From the NCBI GenBank assembly GCA_903934015.1, contig CAIZMI010000014.1:1-44534 (forward strand): a stretch of DNA of 44,534 nucleotides, written 5' to 3'. This document shows, one piece after another, positions 32,080 through 40,518 of this stretch. Numbering within the stretch: the stretch's first letter is position 1; each line of letters opens with the position of its first letter. The notes under the pieces were generated by a model. That model worked only from the letters and a program-made list of their open reading frames with translations, was not told the DNA's origin and made no database searches. This DNA comes from an uncultured bacterium. Lineage in GTDB: Bacteria; Patescibacteriota; Andersenbacteria; UBA10190; CAIZMI01. The translations under genes and the position numbers were made by a program.

Positions 32080-33288
32080 ATGCGGAGGTTTCTTGGAAAC
32101 CTCTCATGGTCATTTTTCGGGGGCGTCATCGCCGCTGCAATCATGTTCGCAGTGAATATACTTGCCGGACGCTGGCTCGGCCCGGAGGAATATGGGAAGT
32201 ATAACGCGATTCTTTCTTTTGCAACGATACTATCGACGCTATATCTTTTCGGAATGGATACTTCCAGTGTACGGTACCTTTCAGATAAAAAACATGCTGA
32301 TTCTTCAAAAAAGATATTCACAACTGCATTGTATTTCGTGATGCTCATTCAGGGAATTATCACATTACTTTTGTTGCTCTGGTATAGGTTCTTTTCAAGT
32401 GAAGTTTTCTTCTCTGAATCATTTCTGCTTCTCGGGATTCTTCTTGCAATTATTATTTCTTTCAAGTCTTTATTTAATGGCTTTCTTCGCGCATTTCATA
32501 AGTATAAACAGCAAAGCTCATTAAGGATAATTGACGCGGTATTTGTTCTCGCTGCTATTTTCCTCCTTGTTTCTTTTTATCAGTGGCGCATCGCATCTTC
32601 TTACGCTTATTCTTTTGTAATTGGGGGCGGAGTATTTATCGGATTTTCGCTGTGGAACTTAAGAAAGAATATTTTCAGATTCGATTTTTCTCTTTTAAAG
32701 AAAATATTTTTTGAATACAATCGTTATGTGTTGGTGATGTCGCTTATCGGCATGGTGCTTGTAAGCGATAAGCTTATTATCGGAAAAATTCTTGGGATGG
32801 AGGCGCTTGGATACTTTAGTGCGTATTATGTGGCATCCCATTTATTTGTTGCTGAGCTCGGGGGGATATTCATGAATGTTTTTTGGCCTTCAGTGATAAA
32901 GAATGCTGAATCAATGGTGGAGCTTGTTAAAAAAACAACTAGGTTATTTATTTTTTTTACGCCAGTGTGGGTCTTCTTGATTGGTCTAAGTACCTTGGTA
33001 ATTTTTTCTTTTTTTGGGAAAGAGTATCCTCTCCGCTATGATTATGTCATCCTTTTCTCCATAAATACGTTCCTGGGATTTCTTCTCTCAATATTTATTG
33101 GATTTTTGAGTATCCATTATATACGAAAGTCAATTTTAATTTCATTTTTATTTGTCATTTTCTCAATCACTACTTTGGTTCTGACAAAAAACATAACACT
33201 TTATCTTTTTGTGCAGATATTATCACAGATAGTTTTTATTATGTGGATTAAACTATTCCTTTTAAAACAGGTATGGGTGCGAACATGA
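32080..33288 (+). CDS. Wzx-like polysaccharide flippase
   Basis: An oligosaccharide-lipid flippase of the MATE/MOP superfamily with about 12 helices, 402 residues from the ATG at 32080. A GTG at 31996 would add 28 polar residues. The start of helix 1 (LGNLSWSFFGGVIAAAIMF) followed by LAGRWLGPEEYGKYN is the standard opening of the family. It moves undecaprenyl-linked repeat units across the membrane. It ends in an ATGA overlap with the next glycosyltransferase. From here to about 39260 the genes are more AT-rich and use T-ending codons more than the two genes before it, which suggests a separate origin for this block. Confidence 0.88.
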   Translation: MRRFLGNLSWSFFGGVIAAAIMFAVNILAGRWLGPEEYGKYNAILSFATILSTLYLFGMDTSSVRYLSDKKHADSSKKIFTTALYFVMLIQGIITLLLLLWYRFFSSEVFFSESFLLLGILLAIIISFKSLFNGFLRAFHKYKQQSSLRIIDAVFVLAAIFLLVSFYQWRIASSYAYSFVIGGGVFIGFSLWNLRKNIFRFDFSLLKKIFFEYNRYVLVMSLIGMVLVSDKLIIGKILGMEALGYFSAYYVASHLFVAELGGIFMNVFWPSVIKNAESMVELVKKTTRLFIFFTPVWVFLIGLSTLVIFSFFGKEYPLRYDYVILFSINTFLGFLLSIFIGFLSIHYIRKSILISFLFVIFSITTLVLTKNITLYLFVQILSQIVFIMWIKLFLLKQVWVRT

Positions 33289-34517
33289 AAAGAAAGCATA
33301 TTATACAACTAGCGCATCCGATGCGAGAAATGTTGGCCGAAGTCGTTTTTGGACTAAAGGATTTTGAATTAGCAAAGAGCTCGTTATCTTTGGTGGTGCC
33401 CAATAGAAATACTCCCCAAACGCATTCCAAACCTTCGTTTTGTCACTTATTCATTATTAGGATATTGAGCATGGTTGCTAAACTTCAGAAAAAAATCGGA
33501 TTAATTAACTTCCGATTTTATGCAGGAAGGAGTTGCGATCTCCTGGTTGCCCATGGCGGGTTTCTGGTTACGAATAAGCCATATGTAACTTATATTGAAA
33601 AGGCAACGCAAATTTATGGATATACGGCAAAAAACTACAATAAACACTTGTCTATTTTCTTGATTAAATCTTTTTTAAAAAGCAAAAGATTAAAAAAAAT
33701 ATTGTTTCTTTCAGATGCCGCATTTAGGGGGATGCTTAATATAAGTTCTTTTGACCGTGAAACTAAGGCATTGATAAAGAGTAAGGGCGTCGTCGTTTAT
33801 CCTCCAATACGAAGGCCAAAAAAATCAAGTTTCAGTCGATTTGGTGATGAATTGACATGTGTGCGCTTTCTGTATATATCGAATGATTTTTATGGGAAGG
33901 GGGGATTGGAATTACTTCACGCTTTTTCTAGATTGAAAAATGAAGTAAAAAATATCCAATTGGTGTTGGTAACAAGTATTCAAAGTATTAGATCTGAACA
34001 CTATCAAAACGTGGCGAATACAGCCGGCGTTGAACTTCATGACTTCATTTTTACGAGGGAGGAGTTATTTGAAAAATTCTTTGACAGATGCCACATATTT
34101 TGTTACCCAACATATTCAGATAGCTTTTCTGCTGTTATAAACGAAGCGATAAGCTCTTGTATGCCTATCATAACAACGGATTTTTATGCTATTCCTGAAC
34201 GTGTCAAAGACGGATATAATGGGTATGTTTGTGCGAGTCCTTTTGTAAATTATGATGAGCACTACGTAATTTATAGCGAACATTTTACGGATCAACCTGA
34301 TTTTTACGAAAAAATTCGTATTTTTCAGGAAAGTGGGAGGTCGCAGTATATAGAGGAATTTTTGTATGAAAAAATGAAATTATTAGCTATGGATAGAAAA
34401 GTGCTTTATCAAATGGCATTAAACAGTAAGAATATTTTCAGGGAGCATATTGATCCTGATGAAACCAGAAGGAGACTCAATGAATTGTTTATCGAATCAG
34501 TAAAGAAATCTACATGA
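33285..34517 (+). CDS. GT4-type glycosyltransferase
   Basis: A 410-residue GT-B enzyme. The C-terminal half shows the retaining GT4 pattern: VRFLYISNDFYGKGGLELL (the donor-domain start), then FCYPTYSDSFSAVINEAISS with the family's E-x7-E-like acidic spacing, and PIITTDFYAIPERV. The N-terminal half is less conserved. The ATG at 33285 overlaps the flippase stop (ATGA). Sugar donor unknown. The next gene overlaps it by 4 bp as well. Confidence 0.85.
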   Translation: MKRKHIIQLAHPMREMLAEVVFGLKDFELAKSSLSLVVPNRNTPQTHSKPSFCHLFIIRILSMVAKLQKKIGLINFRFYAGRSCDLLVAHGGFLVTNKPYVTYIEKATQIYGYTAKNYNKHLSIFLIKSFLKSKRLKKILFLSDAAFRGMLNISSFDRETKALIKSKGVVVYPPIRRPKKSSFSRFGDELTCVRFLYISNDFYGKGGLELLHAFSRLKNEVKNIQLVLVTSIQSIRSEHYQNVANTAGVELHDFIFTREELFEKFFDRCHIFCYPTYSDSFSAVINEAISSCMPIITTDFYAIPERVKDGYNGYVCASPFVNYDEHYVIYSEHFTDQPDFYEKIRIFQESGRSQYIEEFLYEKMKLLAMDRKVLYQMALNSKNIFREHIDPDETRRRLNELFIESVKKST

Positions 34518-35161
34518 AAGACTTTAAAGCAGAGGTTCAAGTGAATAAAGAGCATTACTCATTTGGACATGAGGTATCCTTCCTGAATGTCTATAACCAG
34601 ATAGATGATGTTCTTTTTCTTGTAAAACAACGCAATATAGAAAATCCTAAAATACTTGTTATTGGGGTCGGTGATCACCTGTTAGATATAATTTTGAAAT
34701 ACAAATTTGGCTTTCATGTTAAAACATTTGATGTTGATAGCGCACTAGAACCGAATTTTGTCGGGTCAGTTGATAAAGTTGATTCCGCTGTCCATGAGTA
34801 CTTTGACATTGTAGTATGTGCGCATGTTTTGGAACATCTCCCGTATGAGTATTTCAATCAGTCGCTTCAGAAAATAAGGGCAATATCGGATTATGCGATT
34901 ATTTATTTGCCAATAGCTCAATTCGGACTCCGACTTAAATTTGAGATTTTTCCGATTATTGCAAAACAAATTAATTTTTTGTGTACATGGTTTTTTAAAA
35001 AACATAGTTTTGATGGGCAACATTACTGGGAAATAGGAACAAGAGGATATTCGTTGCCTTTTGTGAGGAATAAAATAAATAACTTTTTCAAAATAGAAAA
35101 GGAATATAATGCAAAGAATTGGCTGTATAGCTATAATTTTGTTTTAAAATCAAAAAAATAG
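34514..35161 (+). CDS. Class I SAM methyltransferase
   Basis: A 215-residue protein with a Rossmann methyltransferase pattern: motif I ILVIGVGDHLLDI (less glycine-rich than usual), the acidic end of strand 2 TFDVDS, and the strand 4 motif FDIVVCAHVLEHLPYE. It would methylate a sugar or lipid-linked glycan. It is the first of three small methyltransferases that alternate with GT2 genes. ATGA overlap with the GT4 gene upstream; very AT-rich. Confidence 0.75.
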   Translation: MKDFKAEVQVNKEHYSFGHEVSFLNVYNQIDDVLFLVKQRNIENPKILVIGVGDHLLDIILKYKFGFHVKTFDVDSALEPNFVGSVDKVDSAVHEYFDIVVCAHVLEHLPYEYFNQSLQKIRAISDYAIIYLPIAQFGLRLKFEIFPIIAKQINFLCTWFFKKHSFDGQHYWEIGTRGYSLPFVRNKINNFFKIEKEYNAKNWLYSYNFVLKSKK

Positions 35162-35165
35162 TCAT

Positions 35166-36107
35166 ATGACAACGGAAAATACCGTTTCCTTCTCTATTAT
35201 TACGCCTACCTTTAATCGGGCCTGGTGTATTGAGCGCGTTGTAAAATCAGTACTTCAACAGAAGTTTCAGAACTGGGAACTAATTATTGTTGACGATGGG
35301 TCAACGGACAATACGAAAAATGTTGTTGAAAAATACCTAATAGACCCTAGAGTAAGGTATTTTTATAAGAGAAATGGCGGGGTTGGAAGTGCAAGAAATT
35401 TCGGCATTGAGCATGCAAAAGGCGGACTGATTATGTTTATTGATAGTGATGACGAATTTACCGAAGGAGCATTTGATACAATTGCCTATGCAGAATGTCA
35501 TTATAATGATTTTGGAATTTTCATATTAGGAGCCACGAATCAGAAAGGAAAGAAAACCTATTTTATGGATGGCGACAGGAGACCTATTAGTTTTGAAGAG
35601 TTTATTAGCGAAAAATATTACAAGGGAGAGGCATACATGTGTTTTAGGCGGATTGTTTTTTCCGACAAAGAAGACCGATTTGATGAAGAAATAAACGGTG
35701 GAGAGTCGATTTGGATTTTTGGAGTGCTTAAAAAATATAAAGCTATAATGTTCAATACGATAGTTCGTATTTATTACACTGGATCTGCCGATTCAATGAT
35801 TACCTCAAATTTGACTATCAGCAAGATGAAGAATGTTAGTCGAATACAATCTAAATTATTAGAAGAATTTGGAGAAGATTTTCGAAAATACAATCACAAA
35901 AAGCTCGGCGAAATTTATCTTGTATTAGCTAGAGCGCTTGCGCTTACGGGGCCGCCCATTCTCAGTATTAAGTATTTTTTGCGTGGGATTTTATATAGCC
36001 CGTTTGATATTAAAAGAGTAACATTATACATACTTTCAATTTTTGATCGTAATCTGTATGTTAATAATTTTTTGAATTCCGTTTACAATAGAATCACACA
36101 CAAATAA
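35166..36107 (+). CDS. GT2-type glycosyltransferase
   Basis: A 313-residue GT-A enzyme of family 2: the opening SIITPTFNRAWCIERVVKSV, then LIIVDDGSTDNT, RNGGVGSARNFGI and the metal-binding FIDSDDEF. The C-terminal part is helical without membrane segments, so it is a cytoplasmic transferase using a nucleotide sugar. Five bases separate it from the methyltransferase before it. No SD visible. Confidence 0.9.
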   Translation: MTTENTVSFSIITPTFNRAWCIERVVKSVLQQKFQNWELIIVDDGSTDNTKNVVEKYLIDPRVRYFYKRNGGVGSARNFGIEHAKGGLIMFIDSDDEFTEGAFDTIAYAECHYNDFGIFILGATNQKGKKTYFMDGDRRPISFEEFISEKYYKGEAYMCFRRIVFSDKEDRFDEEINGGESIWIFGVLKKYKAIMFNTIVRIYYTGSADSMITSNLTISKMKNVSRIQSKLLEEFGEDFRKYNHKKLGEIYLVLARALALTGPPILSIKYFLRGILYSPFDIKRVTLYILSIFDRNLYVNNFLNSVYNRITHK

Positions 36108-36134
36108 GTAATTCAATCTTTTTTCACCGTCTAT

Positions 36135-36902
36135 ATGGGAAATTATACCAAAAATACCAACACAGAAACTTTTTATAATAATTATTTGCAAAATAGTTAT
36201 TATAAAGTTCAAAATAATTGGGACGATGATCGGCAATATCGAGGATATCTTATTAAGAATTTTCTTGAGTTTTTTCCAAAAGATAAGAAATCCAATGTTT
36301 TAGATATAGGTATTGGGGACGGAAAAACGCTTCGCGCTTTTAAAGAGTTTGGTTACGTGAATTATTTTGGAATAGATATTGCGGAAGATTTAATCAAAGA
36401 AGCAAAGACACGCGACTTGGCCTGTGAGCATGTTAAAAACACAGTAGCTTTTCTCGATTTAAACAAGAATAAGTATTCTCTCGTGAGTATTTTTCATGTT
36501 ATCGAACATATTTCAAAACAAGAATCAGTTGATTTTCTTGAGAGAATTAAGGAGTCTCTTACGGAAGACGGAAAGGTTATTATTGTTACTCCAAGTGTCC
36601 AGAATATTTTTTATGTCGGGCCATTCTGGGATTTTACCCACGTAAATTTTTTTACAGAAAGATCATTGAGTCAGCTGTGTGAAGCTGCCGGCTTTAAAGA
36701 GATTAATGTTCGATCTGAAAGAGTGCCAATAAACATCTACGGGAATGGGTTTTTAAATTACTTCAGGCTTCTTGTGAGTGATATTGTTATAAAATTTATT
36801 CAAATTGTAGTTAATAGTTTTATAAGATTTCTTCGTTTTGGTATTGGAACAATAAATCCAAAAATATTATCACCAAACCTAGTCTGTATTTGCAAAAAAT
36901 AG
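36135..36902 (+). CDS. Class I SAM methyltransferase
   Basis: 255 residues. Motif I is VLDIGIGDGKTL (about 57-68), followed by FGIDIAEDLIKEA and SIFHVIEHISK. The tail carries a hydrophobic stretch (about 215-240) that could bind the membrane. The pattern resembles methyltransferases that work on glycans (UbiG/Methyltransf_23-like). It lies between two GT2 genes. Confidence 0.88.
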   Translation: MGNYTKNTNTETFYNNYLQNSYYKVQNNWDDDRQYRGYLIKNFLEFFPKDKKSNVLDIGIGDGKTLRAFKEFGYVNYFGIDIAEDLIKEAKTRDLACEHVKNTVAFLDLNKNKYSLVSIFHVIEHISKQESVDFLERIKESLTEDGKVIIVTPSVQNIFYVGPFWDFTHVNFFTERSLSQLCEAAGFKEINVRSERVPINIYGNGFLNYFRLLVSDIVIKFIQIVVNSFIRFLRFGIGTINPKILSPNLVCICKK

Positions 36903-36904
36903 TC

Positions 36905-37903
36905 ATGAACAACAGCACCCTGCCTTTAGTTTCAGTGATTGTTCCCGTTTACAATCACGAGAAATTTATCGGCGAAACAATAAAAGGTGTGATCTCGCAA
37001 ACATTCCAAAATTGGGAGCTTTTGATTGTGGATGATTGCTCGACTGACAAGAGTTGGGAAATTATCCAAGAATACATAAAGAAAGATAGTCGGATTAAGG
37101 CATTCAGAAATGAGACAAACAGAGGGCTTATTCCAAACTGGAAATTTCTTATTGAAAATTCATCCGGAGACTATCTTGCTTTTCTTGAGGGCGATGATCT
37201 TTTTTACCATGATAATCTTGAGAAGAAAATCAATGTTTTTAAGAGATTTTCTGACCTTGGTATGGTGTATTGTAATTTTAATGTAATCGACAAGGATGGA
37301 AGCGTTCTTATAGGGGATTATAGATCGTTTCAGAAAATCAAAGTTTTTAGAAATCAGCCAATCAGTCCAAGCGCGTATCTTTCTTCGAAATATCATTTGA
37401 TTAATTCTTATGGTCAAATAATGGTCAAACGATCAGTTGTTGAAATGGTCGGTTACCCAAGAACACTTGACCCCTCCGCGAAGGTATTTCTACCCTCTGA
37501 TTGGGACTTTAATTTCAGGATCTCGACAAAAAATAATATCTATTATGTGGAAGATGTTCTTTTTGGTTATCGAAGACATGCGAATAATAACTCTTATGAT
37601 GCAGTGAAGGCTTATGCTCATATATCCCTTCTTTTGAATGAATATGAGAAAGTTTTTTCGGATAATCATGCCATATTGAAGGCGATACGATATAAGAGGG
37701 GGCGATATATTTATACAAAAATAATCTATTTTTTGGAAACAAAAAACAAGCCGATGGCATGGAGAGAATTTTTTGCTTATGTGAATAGCTTGCAGATTTT
37801 GTCCGTGGTAGATATTGATTTGAATATTAAGCTGTTGATTAGAATGTTTTTACCGGATTCGTTAAATTTATATATTAAAACACTTTATTATCATCAAGAT
37901 TAA
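36905..37903 (+). CDS. GT2-type glycosyltransferase
   Basis: 332 residues from the ATG at 36905, two bases after the previous stop; an upstream in-frame ATG at 36890 would overlap it. GT-A motifs: SVIVPVYNHEKFIGETIKGV, LLIVDDCSTDKS, RNETNRGLIPNWKF and FLEGDDLF. The acceptor region contains FLPSDWDFNFRIS. Cytoplasmic, with no membrane helix seen. Confidence 0.9.
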   Translation: MNNSTLPLVSVIVPVYNHEKFIGETIKGVISQTFQNWELLIVDDCSTDKSWEIIQEYIKKDSRIKAFRNETNRGLIPNWKFLIENSSGDYLAFLEGDDLFYHDNLEKKINVFKRFSDLGMVYCNFNVIDKDGSVLIGDYRSFQKIKVFRNQPISPSAYLSSKYHLINSYGQIMVKRSVVEMVGYPRTLDPSAKVFLPSDWDFNFRISTKNNIYYVEDVLFGYRRHANNNSYDAVKAYAHISLLLNEYEKVFSDNHAILKAIRYKRGRYIYTKIIYFLETKNKPMAWREFFAYVNSLQILSVVDIDLNIKLLIRMFLPDSLNLYIKTLYYHQD

Positions 37904-37907
37904 CAAT

Positions 37908-38459
37908 ATGACAAAACTCGATATCGGCTGTGGACAAAACAAAAAAAATGGATTTATAGGGCTTGATCGTGTGAGGATGCCTGGCGTGGACATCGTTTGC
38001 GATATTGATAAGGAAAAAATTCCACTTGAAGACAATTCTGTAGACAGGGTCTTTTCCATGCATTTCATGGAGCACGTTTCTGATTTATTAGTGGTTATGG
38101 AAGAGGTGTGGCGTGTCTGCAGAGACGGCGCAAGAGTAACTATTGCTGTTCCGTATTTCACGTCCGTTGGGGCCTTTCGCGATCCGACGCATAAGCAATT
38201 TTTTACCTATGAAACGTTCGACCATTTCACTAATACAAAAAAACTCCCGTCTTTCTATTCGGAAGCGAAATTTAGAATCGTCAAGAAACGAATCCTTTTC
38301 TACCCTTCAAATTCGAATATTTATGGGAAAATCCGTTTTATTCATATGGTGCCGTTCCAGTGGATTGCAGATTTCTGTCCATACTTCTATGAACACTCGC
38401 TGCTGAAGCTTTTTTCCGCACGAGATTTGTATGTTGAACTTGAGGTGGTAAAGAAATGA
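37908..38459 (+). CDS. Small class I SAM methyltransferase
   Basis: 183 residues: the KLDIGCGQNKKNGFIGLD start (motif I placed at the very N-terminus), then VDRVFSMHFMEHVSDL and a VTIAVPYFTS strand. The compact form beginning directly at motif I is common for methyltransferases of glycan clusters. It overlaps the following GT2 gene by 4 bp (ATGA). Confidence 0.87.
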   Translation: MTKLDIGCGQNKKNGFIGLDRVRMPGVDIVCDIDKEKIPLEDNSVDRVFSMHFMEHVSDLLVVMEEVWRVCRDGARVTIAVPYFTSVGAFRDPTHKQFFTYETFDHFTNTKKLPSFYSEAKFRIVKKRILFYPSNSNIYGKIRFIHMVPFQWIADFCPYFYEHSLLKLFSARDLYVELEVVKK

Positions 38460-39265
38460 AACATGGATTGGTGAGTATTATTGTCGTTTCCTATAACGCC
38501 GAAAAATATATTGAAAAAACGCTTCGGAGCTGTCTTGCACAGACATATCCGAGTTTTGAGATTCTTGTTCTAGATAACGCTTCGGATGATAAGACGGTGG
38601 AAGTTATCAAAAATATGACTGACTCCAGAATTACAGTCTTCGAAGGAAGGGAGAATGTTGGACCATATGCCGGACTGAATTTTATTTTGGGTCGAGCCGA
38701 AGGGGAATATATCGCTGTTCAGGATCATGACGATATTTGGTTTCCGGAGAAGATTGCAAAGCAAGTCGAATTCTTAAAGAACAACGACGACAGTGTTGCC
38801 TGTGGCACTAACACACTTTACTATTTTGAAAAAAAAGAAGTTTTAATTCTTAACAAGAAGTCACTTTACACGAATTTTGTAGATCACACCTCGCTCGTTT
38901 TTCGGAATATGGGATTTCGGTACGATATAAACCATACGCTTGCTGATGAGTTTTTTGAGAAAAGGGTTCTTTTAAAAGAAGGGAGACTTTTTTGTATTCA
39001 AGAGCCATTGACCGTTCACAGAATAAAAAAAGGGGGCGGAAACCTTTCTTCTTCAAGATTCACCCTTTCTTCCAAAAGCATGATGGACTTTTTCTCAGTT
39101 AACTCGATAAGCGCCAGAAGCTTTCTGTATCTTATTGACTTGCTTTTTGGAAAATTCCTCTCAGAAGGCGTTGTCTGGTTCGTGCGAAGAAAAATCACCA
39201 TGCGGAATGCCAAGTGGATTTCTCTTGAGAAATTTCAGGAGCACTTTCCGGAAGTTATTTTATAA
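38456..39265 (+). CDS. GT2-type glycosyltransferase
   Basis: 269 residues with SIIVVSYNAEKYIEKTLRSC, ILVLDNASDDKT, ENVGPYAGLNF and VQDHDDIWF. It is the last gene of the rightward polysaccharide series, and its 3' end overlaps the convergent GT4 gene by six bases. It follows the GC/AT style of the alternating methyltransferase/GT2 block. Confidence 0.9.
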   Translation: MKHGLVSIIVVSYNAEKYIEKTLRSCLAQTYPSFEILVLDNASDDKTVEVIKNMTDSRITVFEGRENVGPYAGLNFILGRAEGEYIAVQDHDDIWFPEKIAKQVEFLKNNDDSVACGTNTLYYFEKKEVLILNKKSLYTNFVDHTSLVFRNMGFRYDINHTLADEFFEKRVLLKEGRLFCIQEPLTVHRIKKGGGNLSSSRFTLSSKSMMDFFSVNSISARSFLYLIDLLFGKFLSEGVVWFVRRKITMRNAKWISLEKFQEHFPEVIL

Positions 39266-40357
39266 ACTCTTTAAAAATCGACTTAATCGTGAGGTTACGG
39301 TTTTAATATCGAATTTTTCTCGAATGTCACGCTTGGCATTTATTCCAAGCATTTCATATTTCTCAAAATCATTAAGTAAGTTTAAAATAGCGTTTTCAAG
39401 TGCTTCTGTGTCTCGTGGAGGAACAAGAATACCAGTCTCGGTGGTCCTAATGAGTTCGCGGTTCTCAGGAATATCAGTCGTGATGATGGGTAAACCCGCA
39501 GCCATTGCCTCCATGATTGCATTCGACATACCCTCAAAGAGAGTCGGAAGAATGAAACAATTACTTGCCCTGAGAATATCAGGAACATCATTACGACGCC
39601 CAAGCAATATCAAATGTTTTTTGGATTTATACCGATGCATCTGACGTTCAAGATTATCTCGTTCTGGCCCATCACCAACAAGAATAAGGTATGCTTTTTT
39701 ATTTTCTTGAAAAACCGACTCAAATGCCTCGAGTAGGTAATGATGTCCCTTATTCACTGCGAAATTGGCGACGCATGTAATAACAAATCGATTATCCGGA
39801 AGACTGAGTTCCTGAATAATTCTTGAACCATCAGCATTTTCATATGCATCAATATCAATACCATTCGGAATTACGATAATATTTTCCGATCTTACACCAA
39901 TACGACTGACATAGAAATCTTTGACAGCATCTGAGTTGGCAATATATTGTCTAACAATTGATTTAGTAAGCCATTCAAGGATTTGTGCTACGAAATATTT
40001 CGGGTGATTATAGGTGGTGCGTAGAGAGGAAATAATAGGCGTCTCAATAATATTGCGAAGCGCAATACGTCCAATCATATCTGCATGAAAAAGATACGTG
40101 ATGATGATGGCAGGTTTTTCTTCCTTAACATGTTTGCGAAGACGCCAGATTCCAGAGAAAACAGAGAGTCCGTTACAACAAACTGTTTCTACTTTAATAC
40201 CAGTAGAAATAAATGCCGGAGCAAGCTCTCCATTCTCTTTAAGAGTAATAATTTTATGATCAAAATCATTAATCAGCGGAAGCGATCTAAGGAGCATGTT
40301 CTCACATCCACCATTTCCAAGGGACTGAATAATGTGGAGAATTTTTTTATTAGACAT
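39260..40357 (-). CDS. GT4-type glycosyltransferase
   Basis: 365 residues, GT-B fold. The N-terminus HIIQSLGNGGCENMLL is typical of GT4 enzymes acting early in surface-glycan synthesis. Later come VTCVANFAVNKGHHYLLEAF, LVGDGPERDNLE, and LPTLFEGMSNAIMEAMAAGLPIITT (read in two parts) with the EGMSNAIME retaining motif. It is transcribed leftward. The gap to asnB upstream is 161 bases and holds only a tiny ORF. Confidence 0.92.
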   Translation of the reverse strand: MSNKKILHIIQSLGNGGCENMLLRSLPLINDFDHKIITLKENGELAPAFISTGIKVETVCCNGLSVFSGIWRLRKHVKEEKPAIIITYLFHADMIGRIALRNIIETPIISSLRTTYNHPKYFVAQILEWLTKSIVRQYIANSDAVKDFYVSRIGVRSENIIVIPNGIDIDAYENADGSRIIQELSLPDNRFVITCVANFAVNKGHHYLLEAFESVFQENKKAYLILVGDGPERDNLERQMHRYKSKKHLILLGRRNDVPDILRASNCFILPTLFEGMSNAIMEAMAAGLPIITTDIPENRELIRTTETGILVPPRDTEALENAILNLLNDFEKYEMLGINAKRDIREKFDIKTVTSRLSRFLKSL

Positions 40358-40425
40358 TCTGATCAGAGAATAATTAAATTAATAGCTACCGAAAAATTAA
40401 TGATGGACCACTAAAACTGACTGGT

Positions 40426-40503
40426 TTATTTCTTAAAAACATTCACGTAAAGCTTCTTTCTTGACATCAAATCAGAATAATACTTCAAATTTTCTTGTCT
40501 CAT
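40426..40503 (-). CDS. Possible 25-codon ORF
   Basis: Between asnB and the GT4 gene a 25-codon ORF starts ATGAGACAAG and reads MRQENLKYYSDLM, then SRKKLYVNVFKK. It is in line with the leftward operon and starts 16 bases after asnB. It could be a real small protein, a decayed gene start or chance. No homologue is recognised. Confidence 0.2.
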   Translation of the reverse strand: MRQENLKYYSDLMSRKKLYVNVFKK

Positions 40504-40518
40504 ACCAGTGTTTAATGA

